A stretch of DNA of 64,000 nt, from NCBI RefSeq assembly GCF_902362185.1, contig NC_044497.1:42097501-42161500 (forward strand), read 5' to 3'. Position 1 is the first letter of the stretch. Each line of letters begins with the position of its first letter. Of this stretch, positions 1 to 13,560 are shown in pieces. A program made the translations under genes and the position numbers. Source of the stretch: Chanos chanos. Lineage: Eukaryota; Chordata; Actinopteri; Gonorynchiformes; Chanidae. The notes below the pieces were generated by a model. It did not search any database, was not told the DNA's origin, and was given only the letters and a program-made list of their open reading frames with translations.

Positions 1-376
1 GGAACTGGCAGCTGAAGAATAAAAAGAGCATGAACTTTGACAATCCAGTGTATCTGAAGACAACTGAAGAAGACCTTAACATTGATATCAGTAGACACGC
101 TTCTGTTGGCCACACATATCCTGCAGTAAGTGGTCTTTGGACATGGTTGTATTGAGTTTTAATGTGTCTTAAGACTATTTATAGAAGAGCAAGGATCACT
201 GGTTCATAATATATCTTGTTTTACTGCACTCTGTGTCAGGCTACTCAGTAGCCTTTGAGATGCAAAACCTTCCGAAACTGGATATTTCCCCATGTCAGCC
301 TGTTAATTCATACTTCTAATCATGTGTTTTCTCTGTTCAGATATCAGTGGTGAACACAGAGGATGACCTGCCGTAA
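1..376 (+). CDS. vldlr: Very low density lipoprotein receptor, C-terminal end (partial)
   Basis: This is the last part of the cytoplasmic tail of an LDL-receptor-family protein that enters from the left edge. Coding exons are 1-125 (frame starts at base 3; donor GTAAG at 126) and 341-376 (acceptor ttcag ending at 340; stop TAA 374-376). The joined tail of 52 residues contains FDNPVY, the NPxY motif that binds PTB-domain adaptors such as Dab1 and drives clathrin endocytosis. It continues with TTEEDL and ends in a GHTYPAISVV-type segment and an acidic DDLP terminus. From memory this matches vertebrate VLDLR almost residue for residue and fits it better than LRP8 or LDLR. The known role is as a receptor for reelin and apoE-lipoproteins. 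Adjacency to kcnv2 supports the call, because the two genes are neighbours in human. Only the tail is in the window, so the ligand-binding part cannot be assessed. Confidence 0.93.
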
Positions 377-1225
377 CCAAACTTCTACACTGCTCCATCC
401 TTTCACCGTCTCTTTGGCACCTGCCAGCAGCTGCTGTTTCAGCAGTTACAACCAGATGCCTTCTGAAGCGCATTTGTTTTTCTTTTTCCTGGAGGGATGT
501 ATATCCTTGTGTGAATACAATGATGAATCATCGCCTCCTCACACTATGTGTGCCCAAAGCATTTAGGAAATTGAAGGAATGGGCTGCTCCCTCGCCCAGC
601 CCCACCATGAACAACCCCCCCACCCCTCCTCCCCCTCCCAAAATGTCAAAGATTCAGCAGTTGAGCAGCTTAAACCTTCCGGTTTCTCGAGGCACAGCTG
701 AAGATCCAGGCCATTCAGTCAACACGGACAATTTTGTTTGTGAATATTACAATGAAATCTGAATTTTAGGCAGATGTATCTAAGTTTTTGTTTGTTTGTT
801 TGTTTGTTTGTTTTTTCTTTCCTATGAACATTACCTCCAGAAACGCATTCTTATAAGGCTTCATGTGCGTCTCTGTGCTGGGGAAAAATAAGCTCTATAA
901 GGAAAGTGCTGTTACAACATTTGTAAAACACAGTGTATATATTCTTCTCTAGAGAACAGAATCAGGACTCTGAAGCACTTTGATCAAATGTTCCACTGTA
1001 AATAAGATTGTATACATTTAACTGAATCAATTTTGCTATGGTTGGGCATAGTGCTGGGTAGATGAAAATGTATTTAAAAAAATGAAGTTTGTTAAAACTA
1101 TTTTCTATGTTTGTGTGCTGTTCCTGTGACTTTTATAGCGTTATACAGGGGAACTAAATGCTCTGTATTGTGAAGAAAAAAACATTTGCAAACACTTCAA
1201 ATAAAACAACAAAAAAAAAAAACCA
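377..1225 (+). other. vldlr: vldlr 3' UTR
   Basis: This is non-coding sequence after the vldlr stop. It contains a (TTTG)n microsatellite at about 785-817. A canonical AATAAA at 1200-1205 is followed at once by an A-rich stretch, so the transcript probably ends shortly after 1205. Short open frames here (for example 511-762) have low-complexity proline-rich translations and no family resemblance. Confidence 0.6.
785..817. repeat. (TTTG)n microsatellite
   Basis: About seven tetranucleotide repeats of TTTG lie in the vldlr 3' UTR and end in a T run. Confidence 0.85.
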
Positions 1226-2513
1226 GTCAACTCACACTTTATACCGAGACCATAGTACTTAGATTAAAGAGTGTCATGGTGACAAATGAACACTTCATGT
1301 GTTTCTTGCAATCCCCTAGATGCAAAACACATTGAATATTACAATGAGTTGTGAATCTGTTACCCCTGTTGCCTTTTTAATCTGTACTGACCTCAGCTGT
1401 TTTATGATTGTACGCTGTAGGTCTAATGTTACCTGTGTTTTATGAGTCATGTCTTTTTGACCACTACAAATGAAGACAGTAGAACTAGGTGGCAGTGTGG
1501 ATTAAGCTTTCATAAACGAGACTTCATCCATGGCATCTATAATCAGGAAGACTTAAACAAATCCCCTGGCAAGTCTGTCAGAGCTTACAACAGAGAATGA
1601 GGTGACATGGTCCCGTTAAATGGATTTTTAAAGAAGGTGGCTTCAAAACCTCTGGGAAGACCTTTTTTCACGGGAGTAGCAGAGATATCCGAGTAAAATC
1701 TGTGTAAATATGAAAATATTCCATATTTTTCTCCTTGTGGGAGATTTGTTTGTTTTGTTTTGCAGTAAAGGTACTACTTGAGTGAGTTCTTTACAATTCA
1801 AGGACTGAAATAAGCAGTAATCTAGAACCAGTATGATGAAGCACCATTGGTACCCTGAGAATTAATGTTAGTAGAAAAAAACTTTGGTGACCGCTCCCCT
1901 GATCCTCTAATATCCCCCCCCCCCCCCCCCATAATCCCATGTTTAAAGACTGTTCACTGATCACTAGTTGTATTCATTGGTTCAGTTGTACACTGGCTTG
2001 CTTTGACTCAGCAACATGCCCCATTTTTTTCCCCTTTTTCAATTACTACCCTAATTAATACATTTTTGGGTATCCCACTGATACTCAATTCACAATACTC
2101 AAGTCTGTGAGACATTATCATTGATGAGTTATGGACCAACTATCGAAATGTACAGTTACAATTTATCAAGCTGTACATTACCTCCCTGATCACAAAATTA
2201 CTGTTTAAAACAATATCATTAACATGTCTAGTTTTGAGTAGTTCGTTTGTAAAGGTGGTTTTCTTGTGATGTTCAATAGAACCTACAGTCTCCTGTGAAC
2301 ACGTGTCATAGAATGTAAGGCAAATGAAAGACGTTGGGGCGGAGACAGACTGCAAGATAATAGTATTTAAAACGTTAAGCACATAGATCCTCCCAGTCAG
2401 CAACTTGGATGGCCAGTGCTGCCTCCTATTCCTGTTCTGTGGTCTGACTCAGAGGTATTAGTGACACACACAATGCCTCCACACACTCAGTAGCCTGTGT
2501 GTCTGTTTTACAG
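1226..2513. other. vldlr-kcnv2 intergenic region and kcnv2 upstream region
   Basis: No coding sequence is recognised. A run of 17 C lies at 1914-1930. The right edge looks like a 5'-UTR intron of kcnv2: a pyrimidine-rich stretch ends in a TTTTACAG acceptor at 2513, seven bases before the kcnv2 ATG. The upstream non-coding exon and promoter were not located. Confidence 0.5.
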
Positions 2514-2520
2514 AGCGAAC

Positions 2521-4778
2521 ATGACCAGCATGTTTAAGCTTAAGGGCAGGAGACAAAGTCTCTTCCCCAATTACAAACTTGGGGGCACAGCCCCTGTTGT
2601 CAAAGATCCAGAAGATGATCATGACCTTCCATTTGGCCAGCACAACTGGGTGAAACCATGGAATTCAATGCAAGAACTCAGCCGGGATATTTATGATATC
2701 TATGCAGAGTATGAGGACGAGGAGGAGGATAAACTTTTTGCCACTCCTATCAAGCTTTCCTCCCCAGCTAAAAACTACATGCTTAACATCAATGTTGGGG
2801 GCAAGGTCTACCAGATCTCCTACAGGGTAGCAGCAAAATATCCAAAAACAAGAATTGGTCGTCTAGCAACATACACTGACCACAACAGGAAGCTTGATCT
2901 CTGTGATGACTACATTGTCCAAAACAATGAGTTCTTCTTCGACAGGGACCCAGATATCTTTCACAACATCTTCAACTTCTACAGGACTGGAGTTCTCTGG
3001 ATCAAAGATGAGCTGTGCCCTCGCAATTTCTTGGAGGAAATCAATTACTGGGGTGTCCGGATCAAGAACACACACCGGTGCTGTCGTATTTCATTTGAGG
3101 AGCGTCAGGACGAGCTGAATGAGCAGCTGAAGGTGCAGCGGGAGTTGCAAGCAGAAGTGGAGACAGAGGAGAATGAGGAGCTTTTCCATGGCATGGCATT
3201 TGGCCAAACACGTCGCATGATCTGGAACTTGATGGAGAAACCTTTCTCCTCTGTTACAGCCAAGCTCATGGCAGTGGCCTCCAGCTTTTTTGTGCTGGTC
3301 TCACTTGTGGCTATGACCCTCAACACAGTGGAGGAGATGCAATACAAGACACCCACGGGACAGCTGAGTGGAAAGACCTACGGTGAGTACGTGGAGACCT
3401 TCTGTATTGCCTTCTTCACAATGGAATATCTGCTGCGACTGGTGTCCACACCAGACCTCAGGCACTTTGGGAGGAGCATGCTCAATGCTGTGGACCTCAT
3501 TGCCATTCTGCCGCTGTATTTGCAGATGGTTCTAGAATGCTTTGAGAATGAGGACTATGGGAAACATGGCACTGACATTGAGACAGTGGGTCGGGTGGGT
3601 AAAGTAGGGCAGGTCTTACGCATCATGCGTCTCATGCGGATCTTCCGCATCCTGAAGTTGGCTCGCCATTCCACAGGACTGCGAGCTTTTGGCTTCACTC
3701 TCCGCCAGTGTTACCAACAGGTGGGCTGTCTTTTTCTCTTCATTGCCATGGGAATTTTCACCTTCTCTGCCATGGTCTACACTGTGGAGCATGATGTCCA
3801 TCAAACAAACTTCACAAGCATTCCCCATGCATGGTGGTGGGCAGCTGTGAGTATATGTTTATTAACTAAACAAACCTAAGCATAAATGTCAGATGTTTGT
3901 CACAGCCATTATGTACAATGTTCTTGCAAGAACAGACAGCTAAAGCACACGGCAGTGTTCACGACAATAATTTCTGGTATCTCTTACTGATTGCATGAGT
4001 CTTAACCACTGAGGTCCAAATTAATTTGATATTAACTAGTGAATGAGGAGCACCTTTTTCCACAGTACCACAGAGTGAAAGCACATAAAATACATTACAA
4101 CCTCATGGCTATTAAAAACCATGTAGGAATTCTCACTTGATCCCTACTTGGTCTAGATGTTAAGAACTTTAACATAATGACAATTTGGGATACTGTCCAT
4201 TATTTCAAAGCTTTCACAGGCATTCAAAAGTAAATATAGAGTCTGGCAGCAGTGCATCAGTTGACCTTTTCTACAGTAATCCTCTAGAGCTAATATAAGT
4301 GTACCTACTTGGCTCTAGGTCAAGTTCACACCACAGGAAGCAAACCTGTCAAGGATAGCAAGTGCTCATTGGAACACACTGATTTTTCTTAAAGAGAGTC
4401 GTTTACAAGGATCTTTAGTTTGAATTGCCAGTTGTTTTCTGTCTCAAAATCAAACCTTTCATTTACAAATATGACAGACACTTAGGAGTGCTAAAGCACA
4501 GCTAATATTCTTTCCCACAGGTTAGCATCTCTACAGTTGGCTATGGAGACATGTTTCCGGAAACACACCTCGGCAGGATCTTCGCCTTTGCCTGTATATC
4601 TTTTGGGATAATATTAAATGGCATGCCTATATCCATCCTGTACAACAAATTTTCAGACTACTACTCCAAGCTTAAATCCCACGAGTATACCTCCACTCTG
4701 AAGGCTCGTGGGAAAGTGAGGTTTGTCAAGAGGGCAGCCAAGAGGTTTGCTCAATGCTGTGAAGATGCCATACATTAG
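2521..4778 (+). CDS. kcnv2: Kv8.2, modifier subunit of voltage-gated potassium channels
   Basis: There are two coding exons, 2521-3846 (donor GTGAGT) and 4521-4778 (acceptor CCCACAG, stop 4776-4778), giving 527 aa; human KCNV2 has about 545. The order is an acidic N-terminus (EYEDEEED near residue 65), a T1 tetramerisation domain (NINVGG near 91, FFDRDP, YWGVR), and S1-S6. The S4 voltage sensor has arginines in [18 protein letters not shown], followed by an S5 with [12 protein letters not shown]. The pore holds the selectivity filter TVGYGD at about 447-452, just after the intron, and S6 contains [18 protein letters not shown]. Kv8 subunits are silent alone and assemble with Kv2 subunits at the plasma membrane; in mammals Kv8.2 acts in photoreceptors, and its loss causes cone dystrophy with supernormal rod response. 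The start is the first ATG after the putative acceptor; the open frame further upstream has only a GTG. Nothing looks broken. Confidence 0.96.
3847..4520 (+). other. kcnv2: kcnv2 intron (splits pore helix from selectivity filter)
   Basis: This is a 674-bp intron with GT-AG ends. It separates the WWWAA of the pore helix from [10 protein letters not shown], between complete codons. No other gene or repeat is recognised inside. Confidence 0.9.
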
Positions 4779-6722
4779 TGCTACCTATTTAGTTCTAACC
4801 CTCTCAGACATTAAACATGGTGTTACACCATCTTATCCACATGCATAAAGCTCAAAAATAATGCACTTGACATGAGAGGTATGCTGAAATTACAATGACA
4901 ATGAATTTGAAGTTTTACATGTCCTAAAAGCTGCATTTTTTGTTGTTGTTGTTGTCTTTAAGGTTAGTTTACAGGTATGGATACTAGTTCACATCTTTAA
5001 TTGATAACTAAGATAAATTGGCCATTTAAACCTATTTCTTCACAGTTTTTATCTAGCTTCAAAGAAATTCAAAACTAAACAGTGATGTGTGTGTCAACAA
5101 CTCCAACAACTCAACAGATTCAGTGCTATCAAAACCTAAAAAAAAAACACTTTTTTTGCATATCAATGCTCCTAAGGAGCTTATGGCTACTATGAAATGA
5201 AGCAATCCTATGAGATTGGTACCATTTTAAATGAAATCTTTTTTTTTCTTTGCTTTTTTAAGGAAGCTTTTGGCATGCAAGTAGTTTGAAGAAATACCTA
5301 TATGCAGTCAAATACTGTATTGCTGAATAGGTTCATGAAACCTGTTGATCTATGGAAACGTCCTATGACTGAAAAACAGTATGAGGACAGCAAAATAAAG
5401 CTTTGAGACACGATTCAATGTTTACAGTCATTTTCATGCACCTTTAAGTCATAACATTTGGTTTTGAGTTGTATGTAACTTCAGAATGGTGTCATTTAAA
5501 AAGACCAAACAGCGACTACGACACAAACCCTTAAAGATAGGTTTATCAAAATGACCTTCGCCAGATGATGTTTAACATTGAGAAATAAACCAGAATAATC
5601 CAGGGCAGAATAGTTGATGGTTTGAAATAATCAGTTCAAGTCTCAACATCTGGCTGAATACGAGTGTAGGTTCAATACTTTTTCCCATCCCACTATGGAC
5701 ATCTGTGTAAGATACAATCTCCAAAAGCCGATTTATGAATCCTATAAACAGCTTTCCTCCAACAACAGTCTCTGTGCCTGATAGATTAGAAATGCTCGTC
5801 CCACCTGTGCAAATGTACAGTCTATTTCCCACAGTATTTGTGGGAACACTGGGTTTATTTAGCTTTAGGGTTTATTTAGGTTTAGGGTTCATTTAAAATA
5901 TGTTTCAATATCCCTGATGGATATTTAAATAAAAAGCTAGGGGGATGTCTAATAAACCAGGTAAGAGGTCCGTCCGTCATTGGAGCATACCTTGATTTGC
6001 AGTTTCAAAGAGAAGCAGAATTTGAATGGTAAAAAGGTATGCAATACCACTGACTTAAGAGGAAGCCCTGACGTTACGATTTGCAGAATGCATCTATAGC
6101 AATTACATTTCTAAACCATGCAAGGGCAAGCATCAATAATCCTTAAAAAGATTAATCCTGAGAATGCCAGTGTTTCAGAGACGATTGCAAGAGAATAACT
6201 TCTTTCTCAGCTGACTGGGTCCGTTCTGATAAGACAGATGGAAGGCTGAGCACCACCACTAAATTAATTTTCTCATAAGCTTGCCTTTGTTTTTCTCTGC
6301 ACACACAAATACCATTCATCATATGAGATTTGTAATTCAATGTGGCGCAAAAACAAGACATGATGGCACTTTGATGTAAAATTGTGTCTGACAGTTTTTC
6401 TTCGAGTCTTTATGTTGTATTTCACAAAAATGATCTGCCCTTTTAGATTTCTGACTTTTCTGCTTGTTGAATTGGAATATTCTTATACTCAAAGATAGAC
6501 TTCCTGCCTTGAAAATATACATCTCCGCTAAAAAGCAGAATGTTAAAGGTTTTAGAATTTCAGCATAGAGACAACAGAACATCACAAAGTCTAACATTTA
6601 TATACATATTCAAATGACTCAGAAAATACTTGCTGAGGGTCAAGGCAAAGATTTTATGTTTAAATACACAGGTCAAACTCAGGGACAAAGATTTCTCCAT
6701 CGCTTGGGAGGTACATTCTCTC
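4779..6722. other. Convergent 3' UTR region of kcnv2 (+) and pum3 (-)
   Basis: This is AT-rich non-coding sequence between two facing stop codons. AATAAA occurs on the + strand at 5394-5399 and 5584-5589, as candidate kcnv2 poly(A) signals. The reverse-strand AATAAA seen as TTTATT near 5854 and 5871 could serve pum3. The transcript ends were not fixed, so the 3' UTRs may overlap. No ORF here has a credible family. Confidence 0.5.
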
Positions 6723-9700
6723 TCAGTCCAGTTTCTCCAGCAGAGCTTCCACTCCTTTTGAATTCTGGATCTTTTGTAAGTCGGGAACAACAGATTTAAG
6801 CGCACCCTTCACCTCCTCTGCGACACTCTCATCTGCACTTTGAAGAAGGCTGTGAAGAAAAGAGCATTCACACACGCATGTCTGAGTTTATCGAAGTCAT
6901 TTAGGCACCCACACAACACTAAGTGTTAAGTGTAATCTGGTGCACATGCTCCCAAAAAATAGGTTTACCTACAATAACGTTTTTTTACCTTACTCAGCAT
7001 AAAAACATTACTGTTGAAAAATCAATTATTTCAAAGTAAAACTGCACATAACAGTACTGAAATAAAGGAAGCACCAACACACCATTACTCAAGAGCATGT
7101 AGAATGAAACTGCTTAATGTCTTAGGGGGAGATTAAGGAGGGTCACGCACAGAGAAGGAGAGTAAAGAAACAATGCAGGCCAACGGGAGGGAGGGAGGGA
7201 GGGGACTGAGGGTGAAAGAGGGGGTGAACAAGACATAATTAATGACCTGCTGCATACTCAAGTGTTTTTCTAGACTGAATAGCATCTGAGAGGACTCTGT
7301 ATAGCCCTTGATTTGCATGGACACACTGAGAATTTAGAATGCGAAGAGCTTAACCATGATCTGACTGCAGGGAGTTCTTTAAAAAAGGGCTGCAGAGCAC
7401 AAAGCTTGACTGAAAAGCAACAAATGTTAAGTGATACAGGCCTGTTTTTGTTTTTTGTTTTTTTTAAAACAAGAGACAAGATTTTAAACATCAATGGTGT
7501 TGCCTTACTTTTCCAGAAATGCCAACTGCAGCATGATTTGACGGGGACTGGTTCTTGAACAAGTGAATTTCATGGTTTGTCTCTCTAAATCTTTAACAAA
7601 TTATAAAGGTAGGGACCTATAATGCCTCCTATAATACACAACAGCAGCTAAAATTAAAAAAAGAGAGAGAAAGGACGTCACTCACCAGCACAGCACAATA
7701 GCACCACGGTTGACTGCCACCCAAGTTTTGAGTTTGTCTAGACCAACTCTCTCCAGCAAGACCCTAGAGAAGCGCTCTGTGGATAAAATACATCACTGAT
7801 AAAGCTGATTACCACAAGACTGCAGTGAAATCAAAAACAGACATCTAAAACCCCTAACCATTAGCACACGTTGGGAAAACCTGTCATTTTTTATCATTTC
7901 TCTTTAAGAAACCCTGAGAAGGTTTTCTAACCTCTAAGCATGCTTTTTGTATCCTAACAACTGCTCTTCTATACTTCTGTGAAAGATGTTCATTTTGAAT
8001 ACCAGGGAAACTGGTTTTCCCATATGTTCCTTACCTTCTCTTCCTGCCTCCTTCAACTTAGCATCCTGTTCTATCAACCACTTCAGCACCAGGTGACCAG
8101 CAGGATCTTCAGCCATATGTAACTATACGACAGGGAGGACACTGTGATGAATTCATTCAAATCTCAACACAATACAGCAAAGTGTAAAGCACTTGAGAGG
8201 ATTTTTTAGAAATATTAGAACTTAAAGTTGGAGTAGGCACTGGCCCCTAGAAAAAGCAGGCCCCAGGTTCAAGTCAGAGCTTTCTAAGCATTTCACCTGG
8301 CCATCTACTCCACCAGGTACAAAGTCCGCTGCAGCCAGATCTGCTACTGCCTCCATGGCAGGTCGCAGGTCACCGAGAGCAGCTCCTAGGATGTCACTGA
8401 CGGCCACGCTGCAGGCTTTGTCTGTCACCATCGATTGGGCGTTTTCACACAAGTACTTCAGCAGGGGAGGAGATACAGCCTCCAACAGCTCTCTCCGTCG
8501 AACAGCCACATCCTTTTTACTGTTGAGATCAACACATTCAAAGCTCCATACAATGCTTAGATCACAGCGTCCTGGATAACTTCAGCAGTTTTGCATACAG
8601 CAAAGATATGCTGAAGGTAAGGAACATCAATCAGTAGAGATTGGTACAAATGAACCAATATTAATAAAAGACAAGTAAGAGTGTACAGTTGTAACTGACC
8701 TGTGGGCATTGCCATCACCCATCTCAAGTACTTGGATGATCTCAGGTAGGAGGTGGGCTGGGTCTCGGGGGCTTAGGAGGTACAGTAACACCTTTTTACC
8801 ATACTTGTTCCTGATGATATCTGGCAGGGAGCTGATCATCTCCTGCAGAGGATATGAAAACAAAAGTCAGTTTTGTCAAGTTTAACTAATGAACAGGAAC
8901 AAGCTTTTGGTAAGGGAAGAAATATCCATCAGAGTACTCACCGATATAATGGCCTGTTTCACCAGTTTTGTGTCATCAATGCAGTCAAAGGCAGCAAGAA
9001 GTACTAAGTGAGCATACTCACCCTGCAATAGGGAACACGCAGTGTGGATTATCATTTCATTGAAAAAAAAAAAAAAGATTGTTTTGTATATGTGAATTGT
9101 GAATTATGCATTTATGAATTTTGCACATGCAAAATCTCTTACCATTGCAAATTTTGCAATGTATGTCTTCATGGTTTTTACAATAACTTTCCTATCCTGA
9201 AATGTAAAAGGCACAAAATCAATGAAGTTTGTTTTTTAAACAATATAAAGCTGGTAAGACATTTAATTCATTGATGACTATAACAAGTAACAGCAAGAGA
9301 GCTTACTTTGGGTGTTCCATGCCACAAGCAGTGCATGGCGACTCTAGCCCCATCGTGGGTATGGGCCATATACACCACTGATTCTCTGATGGACTCGATC
9401 ATTTCCTGCCAAGGAAAGATGAGTCATTATACCAACAGAAAACATTACAATCCCTTCCACATACACGACATTAGTGGTGAGGTCACTTACTGTTCTCTGT
9501 TTGGCTGGTGCGTGCAAGAAAAAGTCTAAGAACACCTTGTGGACGAGAGAATGTTTTATCACCGCCTCCCTGTTGAATAAGACGACAGTGTTTTCATCAA
9601 TAACAATAATGAAAACTGTCTAGAGTTTTTAATATGGGAAAATACAAAATTATAGAACAAGAGAGTTCATTGATCAAAACGGTTATTATTTCACCAGCAC

Positions 9701-12700
9701 TAAAAATAAATTTTCACCAGCACTAAAAATAAATTTGTATAGTTTTCAACCAGAAATTCCACACTTTCTACTTTTTCTTGGATAACTTCACTTCATTTTC
9801 AGATAGTCAATCATTTTTCAAATATCAAGCCTGAATAAACAATTTTTTGTAAATTACTGAAGGCTGGCTGCCTGAGCTGTTTGACTAAAATACTTACTTC
9901 TGGGCCATGGGTGTAAGAATCTGCTTCATTTCATCCATGATTCCATTCGCCTTATCAGGATTGGTCTCTAAAACTTTGTCTAGCGTCGGACACACGGAAG
10001 ACTGAAATAATAAAAATCTAAATGAACAGCATGGCCTTACCATTAGGCACCACAAACTTTCACATTTCTATGTACTAAAACTGGGAAAAAAAGTGGGCAT
10101 CAACAGCTTTTCCACAGAATAACAGGGTTAGCCTAATAATAAAGCATCAGTAAGGTTACTCTCAATATGGTACAATTTACACCACTGTACATCAAAAATG
10201 TGAGGACTTCTTGACTGCTTGATCCTCATACCTTGCATACTTGGAATGTGTTGCCATAGAGCTCCTCTGTAAGCATGAGCCTTTGTGAGAGTATGGCTTT
10301 GTCGTTGTAAGCATACTCAACCACTGAGGAGGCTTCCGAGTGTCGCAGCATCTGCCTCACTTTCCCCTTAAAGGCTGTTATCACCTCTGCAACCTGCTGC
10401 TTGTTCCTGTGGGAGGGAACGTGGAAACTGAGCTTATGCACCTCAAATTAACCTCAAAGTAATAGAAAGGACTGCAGGTCCACCAAGAGCTGAAGTATGA
10501 GGGAATGGAGGAGAAATATTCTAAATGGTCTGACTTAGTTACACATCTGGCCTGTAAGCACAATAGTGAACACTTCAGTATGTATACCTCATTTTCTCAG
10601 AGACTGTGTGTCCATATGTAACAAATACAGATTCAGCAATTTGGTCTATTTTTGTCGACTCCATCAGAATGCTGACATTTAATACAAAAGACTTTGATAA
10701 ACTGAGAATGTGGGGGCTCCTGAGTTGAACACTCATATGGCATCCACTTCCCTGCCAAAAATGCATCCTACATTTGGAACTTATGGAGAAAATCCCAGCC
10801 ATGCAACACTTGCTACAACCAGCATGAATTCTGGGACATTTTAGAGTATGTCACTCTCCTGCAGTGCCAAACTACAAGTCTGAGTTAGGCTCTTAGCACT
10901 CCTCCGAGCATGTTACGTCGCTTAATGACACTACACATTTCAGAGTGTAGAATAAGAAAGCTGTCCACAAGAAATTTGAAATTTTGAACTTACTTGATAC
11001 TTCCATGTCAGGTGTGTTTATCATCATGTAATCATAAGCAAAAAATAGACTGACTTGGAAAAGGGCTGTGAGTGACCCAGGAAAATGCACAGACTACAGA
11101 CTACTGCTGCCGTCACTGAGGTCTGAGTACAATGTTCAACACTGGCTGACATCAAACTGAACTGATTTTATTTAAAGACTGGGGCAAAGACAGATGGATG
11201 CAGCCACAAGAGGCTCAGCGGGGCACTCCACAATTATCTAATAACACACTGGAGAGACAGCCCATACCACAAACCACTCCAAAAATATATCTTTGGAGAA
11301 CTTTAATACCATTTTAGAAATATTTATATCCAAGACATCAATAAAATATACAGATATGATACTTTCAGGTAAATTAACTACAACAGAAAATTTGCTTTCA
11401 CTTCATCGTCAGAGTCAAAGTTCAAAGTTTAGCTGATGGACATATAGCATGTTTATTGAGGCTGGTGACATTCACGTTCCCCTTACGATACTTAACCTGT
11501 ACACTTCTCCAATTTGTGTCAGTTCTGTTAGCTCTAAACTCTAAACAATCAGTTTCTAACTGGACACAACATTTCTTGTTTTAATGATCTAAATGTCTTA
11601 TTTTAATGTCAGGACTTAAGTAATTTGCTTGTACACCGCAACAAGCAAACAAACAAGCAACATGTACTCTATTGTAAAACTGTTGCAAAAAAGAGACATA
11701 CCCGTGCATTAAAAACACTTACCCATACATCAAAAATTTCTTCACAATGTTTCTGGCATACTTGGATTTACTCAACTCAATCACATGATCTAGAAAAGAC
11801 ATTTGGAGAAACCATATTAAATCATATTAAGCTTAAATGTAACACAACAGCAAAAGAAATAATGATGCAATTGAGCACTAACCTTTGAGTTCCTCAAAAA
11901 CTTCCTGTCTCTGCTTGTCATTCCCAAACTGAATGTAACACTGCAGCACTCGGGTAGAATCGTGAGCAAAGGCAATCTACAGAACACAGACGAAAATGAT
12001 CCCACATTGTCCTGTGAACTCTCAGTGTTGAGAGAATGGTAACAACCGTATAGATTATGCATGTCTTTTTTAATGTTGTCACGTAAAGTCACTAGCCAGT
12101 TTATTAGGTAAACCCATCTCGGGACACTGTCTCAGACCCCCTGTGGGATTGGAAGAGCCTAAATTCTTTGATATGGATTCTATAGTGTCCGGAATGATCC
12201 ACAGGGACAACAGCCAATACTGATGATAGCCAATGCTGAGCCAACTGCCCAATCCAATTCATCCCAAACAAGCTCCCCTGGGTTGAAGATTGGAAACTGC
12301 ACAGACCACTCAAGCAAGTGAATATGATTTATATCTGCTGGAACCATTCTGAGACAATATGTATTTTATGAAAAGGAGCTTCACTGTGCTGGAAGTATGT
12401 GTGCATGATAAGTAATAAACCGAAGACCTGATGGCATGGGCCATCATCCACAATATTCAGACATGCTGTCATGCAGACAAGATGCTGAACTGGTATTAAT
12501 TAAGGAGCACAATGCATGCAAAGAAAACATTCCCCTCTCCATTAAATCTCCACTATCAGCCTAAGCAAATGACAGCTAAGAGTATGAGTTCAAGAGGACA
12601 TGCTGCTTACACTAAATTGCTGCTCTATCATAATCGTGCTGCATTAGGATCATGCCCACTGAAACCATGTCTCCTAGGTTTCAGTTGACAGAAATGGAAC

Positions 12701-13522
12701 CTGGTGTGTGCATCTGCTGCTATTTCCAATCTCTGACAAGGACTGACCTGTTGTGCTTCCTAAGATGCCTATCACATTTGTTCTGTACCGTTACGTCCCT
12801 ATTCATCATCCACCTTTTAGCTTAACTGATTCTTGTTGATAAGAAAAGTTGAAGAACAACAACAAGTTGTTTCTGGTCAGTTGGTGCCTGTTTTTTCATT
12901 TGTTGTATTATTCTAAGTAAATACAACATAATGTACAAAAAGATATTGACAGTCGATGAATTGACGGTCATTCCTGAGATTCTACCCCACCAGGCAACAA
13001 TGATTACACCACACGAAAACCAACTCGCTCTTGAATTTTCATTTGAAAGGGATGGAAATGCTACTTTTCTTAACCGAAAAATAAAACGCAACATGACAAG
13101 AATATTTTCATTTAGCAATACTCACTGTTTTAATCTTGCCTTGCACAAGCCCTTGCAGTTCTTTCATCAGTTTTGCTCTCTTTTCTTTATCACAGTCTTT
13201 CCTGTTTGGAAGGGTAAAAAGAAAATATACTAAACGCTCAAATGTGCAGCAGTAAAACCACAGAACTACTTGAATATGAAATGACCTCTTGCGTATGAAT
13301 GATTAATGGCAAGATGTGCTCACCTCCTGACCATCTCCCACACTTGCTTGGCTCTTGTTATTATGTGATAACTCTCTTTCCTCTCATTCTGTTGGCGATT
13401 CTGTTTCAATTCTTTCTTCTTCTGCTTGAATTCATCCCACTTGGGTTTCTTAGCTACAGAACCTGTAGAGGTGATCACATTTCCAACAAATACAATGAGC
13501 TACTGTCCACAATATTGTATGG

Positions 13523-13560
<38 letters not shown>

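Noticed and set aside
511-762. 83-codon frame after vldlr
   Set aside because: It lies in the vldlr 3' UTR, is proline low-complexity, and has no similarity or splice signals to suggest a gene.
2497-2520. Upstream extension of kcnv2 by eight codons
   Set aside because: The extension begins with GTG, not ATG, and crosses a likely splice acceptor ending at 2513. The ATG at 2521 is the better start.
5860-5890. Telomere-like TTTAGGG motifs
   Set aside because: There are only two irregular copies in AT-rich 3' UTR sequence, with no regular hexamer array.
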